A stretch of DNA of 64,000 bases from assembly GCA_038503035.1 (NCBI GenBank), contig JAVSML010025180.1, positions 310,001 through 374,000 on the forward strand. The letters run 5' to 3'. Each line of letters begins with the position of its first letter. Positions within the stretch are counted from its first letter, which is position 1. This DNA comes from Crocodylus rhombifer. Taxonomy: Eukaryota > Chordata > Crocodylia > Crocodylidae. The translations under genes were made by a program, and so were the position numbers. The notes below the pieces were generated by a model. That model had not been told where the DNA came from and searched no databases. It saw nothing but the letters and a program-made list of their open reading frames with translations. Shown piece by piece: positions 8,535-21,005 of the stretch.

Positions 8535-10709
8535 GTAAGTATGTAAGCCTACAACAAATACTACATTTTTCATACCGGAAAAATCTGCCAGTTACTTCTG
8601 GCTATGTGACTGTAGTTAGTCCATGTGGAGCTCCTGTATGAACAACTGTATCACCCAGGGGATATGAGTACATCTCCAATATTTTGTGTGTTAACATGGA
8701 CCAAAAGGAGTCTTGCGTTTTGGTTCTGAAAAGTAGTTAGATTTCTGGTTGTTTTATGTCTTCCTCTTGGAGTAAGTTCTGTAGTCAGAGTTAAGCTGCA
8801 GTGATTTCTATCTCTAGCTCAAGCCTTTTTCCAGCGAACTGACAGTTCGGTTGCTTTGGTTAAACATAGATGTCTCAGGAAGCTCAGGTTGCTGAAGGAA
8901 GGCTGTTGTCTTGGATATCTAGGTCCAGTCTTGTAAAAGTATTTCAAAAGCAGGATAGTAACTTTTTAGCAGTCCTGTATGGTAGTAGAGGGAGTCTCGT
9001 GCACAGAGTAGAACACTCGGAGTATTTTGTTCAGTGATCTGTATTGCTAAGCAGATGGACTTTTGCTTTTTCTGGAAGTGTAGCTTGAGTCCTAAATGTA
9101 ACAAATTGGAATGCAAAGCCTATGAATGAAAATGACCCCTGGGATCTAGACTAAGAGGATAACATGAAGCCAGATGTATACTGTAATGGCGGGTAGATGA
9201 GGCAGATGGTTTAGAACTTCCTGCTTCACTGCAACGGCTGAATTTGCATCAAACTAAATCTTCCCACTGAGACTCAAACTTCCAGAGTTTTAACTGAAAA
9301 GCCTTATTTATTCTACCATTGCTTGTGTGTCCCTGATGCCACGTTCCCCCTCCTGGCCTGTGAGAACTTGATGGATTTCTGTATTTATTTATTCCTTCCT
9401 CTGAATATGGTCCAGGTATGTTTAGAACCCTAGCAGTTGTCCTTGTGCCTTCTATCCACAATTCAAAGGAGGCATCCAGTACAGAATCATAAGATTGACA
9501 TGTTTCCTGGCTGAGCACCATGCCTGATGTACCTGAGCTGAGTGTGCTTTCATTAAATTTCTACTTGGTGAATGAAATGCTATTTTTGCTACTCTACAGC
9601 AGACCCTCTGGTGGTCACTTTATATCAAAAGCAGCTTGCTTCAGTTTGAGAACCACTTTAGGAATCATTTAATAATGTAAATGTGAGAACCGAGTTGTGA
9701 AACTGATGAAGCTACCTTAGGGTTATCTCAGGATATTGCTCCTGTCTCTCCTCCCCCCCCCCGAAGGATTTGATCATCACAAAATTTGGCATGCCTGTTT
9801 GGTTAGGTTGACTTCATAAACAAAGATTCTTGTCCTGTTGGTTTAGTTATAATGTAGTCTGATGTGAAAGTTGAAGTTCATGTTTAATTGTCACATGGTG
9901 ACTTTGATGCAAACTGACAAATGCCAGAGAACTGCTGCATCCAAGACTCCTGGCTGTTTGCATTAGAGCATGTTTAAAGAAGGGGTGGGGGGTGATGGGA
10001 GAGGAAGGAGTTTTCAGGTTGCTAGTCTCTACTCTTCAAGCAAAGGATTCCCTTTGTCTTGGTCACTGAGATTCTCCATGTCTACCTGCTTATCCATGTG
10101 GAATAACAGAGGGAAAGCCAGATATTCCCCTATACCTCCCTTATTCACCAAGTGTTTTGTCTAAACACCTTGCTGAATATGATCTGTGAGCTAAATATGC
10201 AATTTTAGAGTAAACAAATAGCACTTTATTGTAGTATATGGGACCAGGCCCTCCCTCAAGTGCTCAGGCTTGGATGGTTTTTATGCATCAGTCGTTCTTG
10301 GGAAGAACTTAAGCTGCACTCCAGCTGCAAAATCCCTTGGGACTTGTATATGTGATGCCCCTGTCCCCAGTGCACTCAAAGGGCTCAGGGCTACTCCCTG
10401 CCAACAACATCAGTCTAGAAGACTAGAGGAAGGAGAGCACACTGGAGGGCATTTGCACCCAACCCTAGCTCTATTCTGTTTTTTAGGGGCGTGGGGCTCT
10501 TTCCTGCCAGCAGTGTCAGCGTCAGCACAGACAGTAGTTTATACAGTGTTCCGAGGACTGTAAATTGTGATTGAGACTGGCAGCAGCACTGGAAAAGCTA
10601 TAGCTTTATATCCAACTTGGGAAGGTATAATAATGGCATAGAGTTCTTGCCACACCTAGAACTGGAAGAGATGTTGTCCCCAGCTGCCGATGTGGATTGT
10701 GTCCTATTA
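8535..10709 (+). other. TFDP2 intron one, proximal unique part
   Basis: Unique AT-rich intron. I see no convincing exon or named repeat. The longest frames here (for example 9521-9249 on the minus strand) lack start context, splice signals or recognisable domains and are treated as chance. Confidence 0.5.
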
Positions 10710-10951
10710 CAGAGTTTCTCAACTGGTAGGACTCAGGTTGTAGCAGCAAAACCAGAAGTGCCATGGCGGGACTCCCAGCTTCACATTTTGTGCATTTTAA
10801 TTGGCTGCTGGGGGACCTCCCTCCCAGTCTTTGACTGGCCTCTGGGGAGCACTCCCCCTGTGTGCCCCCCCTCCCCCAATAACTGGTAGGACCAGGATTT
10901 TTATGACCTTATGTAGGTGGAACGTAAGGTGCAAAAGGTTGAGAACTGCTG
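10710..10951. mobile_element. hAT-type miniature transposon, 242 bp
   Basis: The ends are inverted (cagagtttctcaac at the left; gttgagaactgctg at the right), of the CAGxGxTTCTCAAC type common in hAT elements. The flanks are an 8-bp target duplication with one mismatch: tcctatta (10702-10709) and tcttatta (10952-10959). Eight bases is the hAT duplication length. There is no transposase, so it is non-autonomous. Confidence 0.85.
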
Positions 10952-11479
10952 TCTTATTAGATAGTAATTTCCATGTTGCTGTTGGTCTCCAGGCCCATAA
11001 GTCTAGGTTTAACAATATTACCTTTATGAAAAATGCAGCCTGGACAGAAAAGAATCCACGTTTACTCATTACTGGACACCCTACTTGTCTGAGCCTTATC
11101 CAGAGTGGGTCATAAATGCCTTCCCTGACCTTGGGGGGTGGGGTGGGATAGGAGACTGTCTATAGCCCTTCTTTTGTGAAAGTCAAGCTTTGGGTAGAAA
11201 CTCTTAGGAAGGAAAAATGAGGGAAGCTGAGAGAATGTCTCAAAACAGTCAGTCTTTCAAGGAAAGAACTCATCACATGCTCCTCTAATCTCTGTTTAGT
11301 GGTCTCTGTGGGTATTTTTAGCAAAGTTATGCTTTTAGGCTGCTATAGAGAGAGCTTCCCCTTAGTTGTCCCTTAGGGAAAGGAGGATTCTCAGGTTACT
11401 TTTGGCAGATGAGCTGGTAGATTCAAGTTAGCGTGGAGAGATGGAGCACTTACTTGGGTCAAGGACAGTCTAAGACAGT

Positions 11480-11773
11480 GATGCTCAACTAGAATGCTGC
11501 ATCACCCTAGGGTGCCATGAGGTCCTTTTAAGGATGCCTCACAACATAAGCACTGTTAAGTGTCCAAACTTTCACATGATTCATAGGATTAATCCAGAGC
11601 TTTGAAATGGGAATCTGTAGTATCAAAAGCATTCTTATTCAATAAGGTCTTTCTGAATTCTTTGTAATGGAAGAACCTCTTTATTATTTTGTCCATAAGC
11701 GAAACGTGAGTGAAAGCTAAAAGCTGGCATTTTCTGAGAGGTGACTTGAGTCTAATGAGCCTGAGAACCACCA
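11480..11773. mobile_element. hAT-type miniature element, family A copy 1
   Basis: Starts cagtgatgctcaac and ends ctgagaaccacca, inverted ends of hAT type. The flanks gtctaaga and gtctaaag agree at 6 of 8 bases. The internal sequence, including a block gtgaaagctaaaagctggcat near the right end, recurs in the copies at 15607-15668 and 49896-50215. No coding capacity. End positions may be off by a few bases. Confidence 0.7.
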
Positions 11774-11783
11774 GTCTAAAGCA

Positions 11784-12135
11784 GGGATGGCATCCCGTAA
11801 CGCAAGTGTCACAGGTGGCATGGGCAGCCTCTGTGTGGTGTTCAGCAAAAGGGGGAGAGAGCCGGTAGCACAGTAGCAGAGCAGCAAATTGGGCAGGGGA
11901 AGGGGATCAGAATGGCAGTTGCGCAGGGTGTTGGCCTAAGTTGTGGTATCATGCTGGGCTGTATGGCTTGTCTGTAAGAGTACAGGCACCCAGGGTGAAA
12001 GGTGCACCAATGGATTCCAGCAGCAGGGAACAAGTTCCCCTGTGCTGCGTGAGTCTTGAAAGCCCAAGTAGCACCCTGATAAAGTCCAGAATTGGGGAAC
12101 TAGTTTCTCCCATGTTGGGCTGTGTGGCATAATGG
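11784..12135. repeat. Dispersed repeat, family B copy 1 (probably hAT-derived)
   Basis: Begins cagggatggcatcccg just after the family A element and contains blocks such as gcagcctctgtg and gggcaggggaaggggatca. These blocks recur in the same order at about 20800-21005, so this is an interspersed repeat. I could not find a matching right end or target duplication. Confidence 0.5.
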
Positions 12136-12479
12136 GAGACTGTTATGAGGTTATTTGGAAAGAGGGAGTATGCATACTTTTTTTTTTTTAGCTTTCATAA
12201 AGAAACCTATGAGCTTATATTCAGGGGCCTGACTTCATAGTTTCTAGCGTCAGAAGGGACCTGAGCAAATCATCTAGTCTGACCCCCTGCCATGGCAGGA
12301 AAGAGTACTGGGGGCAAACAACCCCAGCAAGATGTTCATCTAACCTCCTCTTAAACACCCCCGGGGTAGGAGCCTGCACCACTTCTCTTGGAAGCTGGTT
12401 CCAGACCCTAGCCGCCCTGACCGTGAAGTAGCGCCTCCGGATATCTAACCTAAACCTACCCACTGCCAGCTTGTGACCG

Positions 12480-13979
12480 TTATTCCTGGTCACTCCTGGC
12501 GGTGCTCGGGGTAACAGTGACTCCCCCAGTGCCTGCTGATCCCCCCCCGACTAGTTTATAACAGGCCACAAGATCCCCCCTCAGCCTTCTCGTTTGGAGG
12601 CTGTACAGGTTCAGGTCCCATAGCCTCTCATAGGGTCTGCCCTGTTGTCCCTTCATCATACGAGTGGCCCTCTGGCCCCTCTCCATGCTGTCGACATCCC
12701 TCTTGAAGTGTGGCGCCCAGAACTGGACGCAGTACTCCAACTGCGGCCTGACCAGTGCCGCATAGAGGGGGAGGATCACCTCTTTGGACCTGCTCAAGAT
12801 GCACCTGTGGATGCGTGCCAAGGTGCGGTTGGCCTTCCTAACTGCCTCCCCACACTGCCAGCCCATGTTCATCTTGGAGTCAATAATGACCCCCAGATCC
12901 TTTTCCGCCTCTGTGCTGACAAGAGGGGAGTTCCCTAACCTGTAGGTATGGTGCCGGTTGTTCCTCCCGAGGTGCATCACCTTGCACTTGTCTGTGTTGA
13001 AACCCATCCTAGTCTCATCCGCCTGCCCTTGTAACCTGTCTAGGTCTGATTGTAGCCTGTTGCATCCTTCCAGTGTGGCCATGTCCCCCCCCCACATCTT
13101 AGTGTCATCAGCAAATTTGAACAGGGTGCTTTTTACCCCCTCGTCCAAATCACTGATGAAGATGTTGAACAGTGCGTGCCCGAGGACCGAGCCCTGCAGA
13201 ATCCCACTGTCCACGTCCTTCCAGGTTGAGAAGGACCCATCCACTACCACCCTCTGGGTGCGGCCCTCCAGCCAGTTGGCGACCCATTTGACTGTGTGGG
13301 TGTCTACACCACAGCCCTCCAGTTTCTTAATGAGAACAGGGTGAGAGACAGTGTCGAAAGCCTTCTGGAAGTCCAGGAAGACTATATCCACTGCTACCCC
13401 TGCATCTAATGATGTGGTGATCTGATCATAAAAGGCCACCAGGTTGGTCTGACAGGACCTGCCACTGATGAACCCCTGTTGGTTGCCCCTAAGCATGTAG
13501 TCCCCTGCTGACCCCTCCTGGATGTGTGCCAGCATAATTTTCTTGAACAGCTTGCCTAGGATCAAGGTAAGACTAACCGGCCTATAGTTTCCCAGGTCCT
13601 CCTTCCTGCCTTTTTTGAAGATGGGGACCATGTTGGCCCTCTTCCAGTCCTCCAGTACCTCACCAAAGCACCACGAGTGCTCGTAAAGCCGTGCCAGGGG
13701 ACTTGCAATGACCTCGGCCAGTTCCTTTGGAACTCTAGGGTGGAGATCATCCGGACCGGCTGACTTGAATACGTCCAACCCCTCCAGAAGCTCCCTAACT
13801 AAATCCTCGCTAACCCATGGCCTAGGTGTGCCTCCCCTGGGGCCCGAGGGGGGCCCAGCAGGGAGGTGGCTGTTCTGGTCCCTACTTAGGAAGACGGAGG
13901 CAAAGAAATTGTTAAACATGTTAGCTTTGCCGTCTGGTGTGACGACCAAGTTTCCCAACACGTCCTGCAAGGGCCCCAC
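12480..13979 (-). CDS. CR1 ORF2 fragment: long open reverse transcriptase frame, 499 codons
   Basis: CR1 reverse transcriptase copies LINE RNA into DNA at the nicked target. This 499-codon frame spans fingers to thumb without a stop: FKSAGPDDLHPR, VPIFKKGRKED-GNYRPVSLT, the GRSCQTNL block, VFLDFQKAFDTVSH, and the catalytic FADDTKMW box with both Asp present. The C-terminal [21 protein letters not shown] block is also intact. The real protein would begin in the endonuclease upstream, which is now separated by a frameshift between 14084 and 13979, and the last 90 codons continue in another frame from 12493. So this is an open fragment of a broken gene, not a functional ORF2. The first codon shown is not a true start. 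Confidence 0.85.
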   Translation of the reverse strand: MGPLQDVLGNLVVTPDGKANMFNNFFASVFLSRDQNSHLPAGPPSGPRGGTPRPWVSEDLVRELLEGLDVFKSAGPDDLHPRVPKELAEVIASPLARLYEHSWCFGEVLEDWKRANMVPIFKKGRKEDLGNYRPVSLTLILGKLFKKIMLAHIQEGSAGDYMLRGNQQGFISGRSCQTNLVAFYDQITTSLDAGVAVDIVFLDFQKAFDTVSHPVLIKKLEGCGVDTHTVKWVANWLEGRTQRVVVDGSFSTWKDVDSGILQGSVLGHALFNIFISDLDEGVKSTLFKFADDTKMWGGDMATLEGCNRLQSDLDRLQGQADETRMGFNTDKCKVMHLGRNNRHHTYRLGNSPLVSTEAEKDLGVIIDSKMNMGWQCGEAVRKANRTLARIHRCILSRSKEVILPLYAALVRPQLEYCVQFWAPHFKRDVDSMERGQRATRMMKGQQGRPYERLWDLNLYSLQTRRLRGDLVACYKLVGGGSAGTGGVTVTPSTARSDQE

Positions 13980-14083
13980 ATTACCCGGGACCTTCTTTTT
14001 GCCCCCCGTGTATTTAAAAAAAGGACTTCTTATTGTCCTTAATCTGGGAAGCTAGTCTCAGTTCCATCTCTGCCTTGGCCTTC

Positions 14084-15053
14084 CTAACTACCCCCCCTAC
14101 ATCCCCGAGCAACTACAGAATAGTCTTCCCTGGTGATGACCCCTTCTTTCCATTGGGTGTAAGCCTCCTTTTTAGCAAGGAGACATTCCCGGATGCTTTT
14201 GGTGAGCCACGGAGGCTTGTGTGCTCTCCTGCTCCCTTTGATCCTCGTTGGGATTACCTTCCTTTGGGCTTGGAGGATCATCTCCTTAAGGAGCGACCAC
14301 TCTCCTTGGACACCTGGCTTCCCTCCCCTCTGGGACCTCAGCGCTTCTCCAACTATCCTCCTTAGCTCGTTGAAGTTTGCCCTTCTAAAATCTAGGGCCG
14401 CTGCCTTACTGCATGCCTTTGCTACCTTGCGCTGGATGGTGAATTCCAGCAGGCGATGATCGCTGTCACCCAGGTGGTCGAGCACCCGCAGCCCCCTCAC
14501 CAGGTCATCACCCGTGGCCAGCACTAGGTCCAACAAGGCGTCTCCCCTGGTGGGGCTGTGCACCTCCTGGGTTAGATGGAGGTCCTGCACTCTGGCCAAG
14601 AACGTACGTGAGCATTCAGACCTCGCTGACTGCTCTTCCCAGCAGATGTCTGGGAAGTTCAGGTCCCCCATGACTACCACATCCTTAGCCTTCACTACCT
14701 CTGTGAGCTGACCCAAGAATTCCTGGTTCCTACTCTTCTCCCTGGTTGGGAGGTCTGTAGTAGACTCCCACTGTTAAGTCTCTTTCCCCTCGACTGCCTT
14801 GTACTCTAACCCAAAGCACTTCAGAGTGCCCCTCCCCTGGCTCCTTGCTTATTAACGAGGATGTGTATTCCTCCTTAATATAGAGTGCCATGCCCCCACC
14901 TCTCTTTCTGACCCTGTCCCTCCCGTACAGCCTATAGCCCTTGACATTCACCGCCCAATCATGCAGTGCGTCCCACCACATTTCCGTAATCCGCACTATG
15001 TCCGGGCTGGTGTCAGCCAGCAGGAGGGTGAGTTCTTCCTGCTTGTTACCCAT
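14084..15053 (-). pseudogene. CR1 ORF2 endonuclease domain, two frames
   Basis: The minus-strand frame 15053-14730 starts at MGNKQEELTLLL, the usual beginning of the CR1 APE-type endonuclease region, and contains TEMWWD (metal-binding Glu) and YYRPP. After a frame break near 14725 the domain continues at 14716 with GDLNFPDICW, LLDLVLATG and the DSDHRLLEF block, where the Asp and His are catalytic in this family. All key residues are present. Only frame is lost. Confidence 0.85.
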
Positions 15054-15278
15054 ACTACGAGCGTTTGTGTAGAGGCATTTGAGGCCTCCTGTGGATGTGT
15101 GTACTGACCCCCTAGTCCCAGCGTTACCCTGGCCCCTATCTCTTACCTGTTTATTCGCTTCGCTTCACTCGTTGGGCTGGGCTGGGCTGTAGTTGTGGGT
15201 GCTGTTTGGTCTGGCAGTCTGATGTTTCCTCCGCCCTCATCTTCCCTTTCCCCCGACGAGCCTAATTTAAAGCCCGAC

Positions 15279-16431
15279 TTAATTACAACAGTTCTGTTAC
15301 TCTTTCTGTGTGATCTTATAACAGTATATAATATTTTACATAGTCATATAGGTATCAAATGCCCTGAGTTTTCTTAATGGAGCTATACCTTTCCAACTAC
15401 TGATTTGCTCTGCTTCTCAGGCTTCATAGGTCCAAATCATGGATCTGTTTTAGCTTTCTTGCTTGAAAGCTTCCTTTTGTGAGGTAAGAATAAATAAATT
15501 GTTCCTATTCCTTGATCTGTGCAAAGTGTAGCTGCTGAGATAATCTTACTGGTTTGTAAGTTTGCCTAAGTTCTACCACCTCCCTTGAATCCATTCATTT
15601 GCCAAAAAGAGTGAAAGCCAAGAACTGGCACGTTCTGAGGGGTGTCTCAAGTTAAACCAGGGTTCCTTATTGCATTTTGTGCCTTTTCAAAGCCACAGTT
15701 TTGATGCTCTTTATCAGCGTGTGGTCTGGCAGCATTGCCAACTGGCCTCTTAGAAGTTCCTGTGCATTAAGATGGAGTAAACAAACAAACTGTAATAAAA
15801 GTGTTTATACTTTTAAGGCCCCTGGTCTGATTTGCCGCCTGCAAAGAATTAATGTAAATATTGTATCGGGCTGAGAGCCTGAGTTGAATATTGATTTACA
15901 TTACCTACGATGGAAGAAGGAGAAACTTTTTCCAAGCTGTTGGGAGTATCTGACCTCCAGCTGTAAAAAGGAATCTTTTGTTACCTGCTGACTGAAGAGG
16001 ATGGGCTGAGGTCTATTTAAGATACAGAGGCAACTGTTGGCAAATTAGCCCAGATCACTTTAGAATATCCCTGGATGAAAACTGTCTCAAACATCACCTG
16101 CTGGGAGAGGGTTTCGAGAAGTGAGGCAGACATGAACAGTGCGTAGAGGCTAACTGACAGCAAAACTAACTTACCACCAGGTATGCTGCAAATAAGAATA
16201 GTAGTCAAGTGTATGTGTGGGCCCAGAATAGGGGCACCTGCCTCGTCCAGTTCTGGCTAAACTGCTTTTGGTTGCAGAGGTTGAATGCTGCACATTTGCC
16301 TTGGGAAGCTATTCCAGATCCCTTCCTCTTCCCCCCCCAAAAAAAAAAAAAAAAAGTCCTTATCCATCCCCATCCAAGAGCCCAGCTACTGTTATCCTAA
16401 AGATCCTTTTTACTTGATCAAGACTGGAACA
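15279..16431 (+). other. TFDP2 intron one between two CR1 copies
   Basis: Mostly unique intron. It contains a short piece of repeat family A (15607-15668) and a 16-base A run at about 16339-16355 beside a C run. No exon or further named repeat was seen. Confidence 0.5.
15607..15668. repeat. Fragment of repeat family A (right end)
   Basis: The block gagtgaaagccaagaactgg and what follows match the right end of the family A element at 11711-11773, ending near accagggttcc. Only the terminal 60 bases are recognisable. Confidence 0.6.
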
Positions 16432-17486
16432 ACAACTGGCTGGAGGGCTGCACCCAGAGAGTGGTAGTGGATGGGTCATTTTTGACCTGGAGGGATGTGG
16501 GCAGTGGGGTTCTGCAGGGCTCGGTCCTCGGGCACGCACTGTTCAACATCTTTATCAGTGACTTGGACGAGGGGGTAAATAGCACCCTGTTCAAACTTGC
16601 TGTTGACATTAAGATGTGGGGGGATGTGGGCATGCTAGAATGGAGGAATAGGCTGCAATCGGACCTAGACAGGTTACAGAGGTGGACGGATGAGAATAGG
16701 ATGGGATTCAACACTGACAAGTGCAAGGTGCTGCACCTGGGGAGGAAGAACCAGCACCATACCTACAGGCTGGGGAACTCCCTTCTTGTCATTGCAGAGG
16801 CAGAAAAGGATCCTGGAGTCATCACTGACTCCAAGATGAACATGGGATGGCAGTGTGAGGATGCAGTCAGAAAGGCCAACCGTACCTTGTCATGAATCCA
16901 CAGATGCGTCTCAAGCAGCTCCAAGGAGGTGATCCATCCTCCCCCTCTATGCAGCACTGGTCAGGCTGCAGCTGGAGTACTGTGTCCAGTTCTGGGCGCC
17001 GCACTTCAGGAGGGATGTGGACAACATGGAGAAGGTCCAGAGGAGGGCCACTTGCATGATCAGGGGCAGCAGGGCTGGCCCTACAAGGAGAGGCTACGGG
17101 ACCTGAACCTGTTCAGCCTCCACAAGAGAAGGCTGAGGGGGGGATCTAGTGACCTGTTACAAACTAGTCAGAGGGGACCAGCAGGCAGTGGGGGAGTCCC
17201 TGTTCCCCCGAGCACTACCAGAAGTGACCAGGAATAACGGTCACAAGCTGGCAGTGGGTAGGTTTAGGTTAGATATCAGGAGGCACTACTTCATGATCAG
17301 GGCGGCTAGGATCTGGAACCAACTTCCAAGAGAAGCGGTGCTGGCTCCTACCCTGGGGGTCTTTAAGAGAAGGCTGGATGAACACCTTGGTGGGGTTGTT
17401 TGACCCCGTTACTCTTTCCTGCCATGGCAGGGGGTTGGACTAGATGATCTGCTCAGGTCCCTTCCGACCCTAGAAACTATGAAACT
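16432..17486 (+). mobile_element. CR1 LINE, 5'-truncated, plus strand, catalytically dead
   Basis: Begins abruptly in the reverse transcriptase palm and runs to the CR1 tail (ccctagaaactatgaaac). The frame 16461-16895 has GSVLGHALFNIFISDLDEG, but the catalytic box reads LAVDIKMW instead of FADDTKMW, so the first Asp is Val and the Thr is Ile. Later parts are in shifted frames (16929-17237, 17149-17403), the last ending with W-NQLPREAV. It is of the same subfamily as the minus-strand copy at 12234-15278 and faces it. Confidence 0.92.
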
Positions 17487-17883
17487 AGTAATGCTACAAG
17501 TCTGTCAGGTTGACCGTCGCAAAGATCGTGTGTAGAAACGTGCCCTTATGCTTAGTGAACTCTCCATAGTCATAGCCTCGGCCTGAAATGAGTATTCAGT
17601 GGGAAACTTGCTGCAAGGCTGTTATTTCAAAGTATTTGCCTGTGTAGACAAGTTCCTTGATTTTTACTTTTAAAAAGTAAATATATGTACTTAGGCAAAG
17701 CTGCTCTGTGCATGTCCTTTCACAACATCTGACTGAAGTGAGCTCAGGCTACCAAAAGGTTTTGCAACACATCTCTAATAGAGTTAATATGTAAGGTACA
17801 ACTCTGTTGTTGGGGACCTACCTAAATCATGGTTTTGCAGATTTTGTGGAAACTGCCAAAAACAGCATTGGCCACGATTTTTT

Positions 17884-17884
<1 letters not shown>

Positions 17885-17930
<46 letters not shown>
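17885..17930. repeat. CA dinucleotide microsatellite, 23 units
   Basis: An uninterrupted CA run lies between ttttttg and cggcag. Likely to vary in length between individuals. It produces a chance minus-strand frame of alternating Val and Cys. Confidence 0.97.
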
Positions 17931-17933
<3 letters not shown>

Positions 17934-18969
17934 CAGTATTGACAGACTGAGTGTAAGTACTCTCCGCTAATCAGTAGTGAAGGTCGGGACCATTGCAAAT
18001 GCCCACGAAATTGGCTCTGCACTGCAAAAGTTTTTGTTTCACTGTGACTTGGGTCCCAACTATCATGTCTTCAGTCATTAGAAATCATTTTGGTAAATTT
18101 TCCATTGTCGGATGCCAAAATACATGAAATTGCCTTACAGACCGCAGAAGTATCACTGGGATAGTGTTATTGCTTCCTGCAGTGTTAAGCGCTTGAAGAA
18201 TACACCTTTCTCTATAGCCTGAATTATTTCTTTGGCTTATGTGTGTTTATAATTCTCTCTGGTATTTGCAGAAATTACTAGAAACAAGTTAAACTGTAAT
18301 TAAAAACCCTCTTATTTGAAACTCCAAGAGAGGAAAAAAAGCTTCTTGTTTGTGCAGATTTAGCTCCTTTGAGAGATCAAATACTTTCACTTTTTAAATA
18401 TTTGATGGATATAAATTCACTTTCACAGCATGCACCTTTTCACTTATTCTAAGGGTACAAATGATAATGGTTTTGTGAATCTTGCATGTCACATAGGGAA
18501 ACTATATGATATAATCCAATCAGTAAGTTGTATTGAATGACTTGTTCATGCTTCTGACTAAAGTAGTTTAAAAGTTGTGTGCAAAGGGTAAATGCAGTTA
18601 TACTTATAAAATGCACCTTCCTTTCACAGATGAAACATTTTTTGAAAGCTTGCTGTGAAAGTTTCTCAAAGTGGCTTGTTTGCTTCAGAGGTTTATGAAG
18701 AATTTTATGTTGCCTCTGCGCTTCAGAGATGCATGCTTTTTACAGCAGTACATCTTTCTGAGCTGGGATGCAGGACAGGTGACACTGCCCTGTAAACCAC
18801 AGGGCACTGAAAGAATTGACTGAAAGGATACTTTCTGCTTTGCTCAGCTTTGAATATTTATTTAAAGTTTGCAAACTCCTTAATTTTTTATGGTAAATTG
18901 GTGGAGCATTTCTCCTCTGCTGGATTGCCACACACTCTTTTCCAAGGGGGGTTTCACTTCTTCTTGAAT

Positions 18970-19035
18970 ACTGTGTGTGTGTGTGTGGATGAAGGAAGTT
19001 TCAGAAGCACTCCCTTTTTTTGTGTGTGTGTGTGG
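18970..19035. repeat. Two short GT tracts
   Basis: Runs of about 8 and 7 GT units (18970-18986 and 19020-19034) are separated by 35 bases of unique sequence. Simple repeats only. Confidence 0.85.
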
Positions 19036-20799
19036 TTGTCATGGATATTAAAATTATTTGGGACTTGTAAATCCTCATACTAGAACGCTGTAATGTGCCT
19101 CTGCTTGTAATGCAGCATCACAACATGGTACCAAACTCATCATTTTCATTGTCTGACGGAATAAATAAACTAGTTCAGATAAGTTCCTGGTGAGCTGATT
19201 TCTCTTTCTTTGTCAAGTTCAGTTTGATTTTTCAGGCTGTTATAAATTCTGGATATGGACTAACAGGGTTGCCAACCCAAGAATTTTGTTTTTAATTGAC
19301 GATCAAAAAACTTTTACAGATGCATTTTTACTGTTGGTTTAAAAAGTGTTGGTAACCCTGTGTGACTGCAGCAATAGTTTTACACTGCTACCCTCGCTAC
19401 AGGGGTCCCTTACTAAATGCACACCAGCACATATCTCCAGCTGTTCCTGGCACCATGTGCTGCCCCTACCCCCCTGCCATTCCAGTATGGACTCCAAAAA
19501 AGCTTATCTGCAACCTAGCAGAATTACAGGACTGGAAACAGCAGCCATACTTGGCAAGAGGAGCAGTCTACAAAGTGCTGTGAAGCTTTCCTACAGGGTG
19601 GTGTGCTCCTGCTTAGACAGGAGGTGGTGTTGCTCTTCTCTTATCTATGCTTTGATCAAGCTCCAGCTGTCCAGTTTTTTCTGCAGAGGGAGGTTCACAA
19701 AGCAACTAGAGCTTGATTCTTTTCACAGATGGCTTAAATTTATTTATGGACTTTTCAGGCGGGCATTTTTAGCCTGAATTTTTACTCATTGTCTCTAAAT
19801 GTACAGACAGTGGGCAAACCTGTAGACTACATCCAAATGGTGTTACTTTCACAGGGATTATAATTGTTGAGATGAAAACACCTGTCTCATGGGAGTATTT
19901 CATTGAGAGGTTAAGGATGAAATGTTGTCCTGAATGTGGGCACTCTTTACATGCATCACTAAGCTTCTGCTATAATGCTAAATAATTTGAGTTTTTCAAG
20001 TTGTCATTCCAATTTTCCTTTATAGCTAGCTTATTTCTTTGTTATTAACAAATATTAAATGCAAAATCATTTCAACTGTTCTTTGCCCCATTCCATCAGT
20101 ACTAAATGGTCTAAATTCATAATCTTTATAAAGAATAAGAATGTAAATGAACAAAGTTTTAGTACAGGAAACGCCTATGCTATTGTCCACAAATGTAGAG
20201 TGCCTTCAGTGTTCTGCTGAAATGTATAACTGATGCAATAGGAAAAACAAACAATTGTAGAGCCTGAGTTAAGAATTCAAGCATAAATAAATCTTAAATG
20301 GTCAGGTATTGTTCCCAAGGACAGTGATTCCTGCCTTTTGCCTCCTTAACAATACTTCTGGCTCTTATCCGTGTTTAGTGTTCCTAACCCTTATTCTGTC
20401 TCTTCCCCTCTTCAGTTCTAGCTAGTCAAGGTCTTCTTGCTATTTCTCTCTAATCTCGCTCCCATTTCTTTCTGGTCCTCCTGCTGCCCTGCTATGAGGT
20501 GGGGTTCTTATGGGGGGGGGAATATTACATAATTATTTAATGTATGTATGCCTTGTGATACATACAGAACAGTTAAATCAAGTTGCCTGGGCAACCTTAA
20601 TTCTGGTATTTCCTTACTTTTGAAATCTTGACTTTGCGGTCGCAGTGTTCTTCGAAGTAGTGTTTTCTATGTACCTTAAGCTTACCCCTCCCACTCCCCC
20701 CCAATATATTTCATTTTTGGGAATTGTATTGATCCCCACTAGTATAACTAGTGGTTCTAAAGGTGTCTTATTTAAGAACGTCTGCTGACCCAGATGTGG

Positions 20800-21005
20800 A
20801 CAATTTATAGACAGCCTCTGTGGCATGTGGCAGGTCAGGAGATGGGCAGTGTGGTAGCAGCTTGGGCATGGGAACAGACTGCAGAGTAGCAGATCAGGTA
20901 GGGAGCACAGGGCAGGGGAAGGGGCTCACAGTGGCACTTGGGGAAGCTGCAAAACTAATTTGTGGCACAACTGCCAGAAAGGCTGGCCCTCACTGCACTG
21001 GAGGG
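20800..21005. repeat. Dispersed repeat, family B copy 2
   Basis: Shares ordered blocks with 11784-12135, including agacagcctctgtggcat, gcagagtagcagatcagg and gggcaggggaaggggctca. Boundaries uncertain, no coding capacity. Confidence 0.5.

Larger units (their letters stand above)
12234..15278 (-). mobile_element. CR1 LINE, about 3 kb, most of ORF2 plus the end of ORF1
   Basis: The 3' tail lies at 12234 (ttcatagtttctagcgtcagaagg on the plus strand). Reading leftwards from 15053 there is an endonuclease domain (TEMWWD, YRPP, GDLNFPDICW blocks), then the linker, a full reverse transcriptase and the C-terminal thumb region. Sequence between 15278 and 15054 fits the end of ORF1 and the inter-ORF gap. 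Three frame breaks are visible: near 14725, between 14084 and 13979, and near 12485. It is the most complete minus-strand CR1 in the window and lies inside TFDP2 intron one, antisense to the gene. Confidence 0.92.

Noticed and set aside
17822..18022. Minus-strand frame with alternating Val-Cys
   Set aside because: Pure translation of the CA microsatellite.
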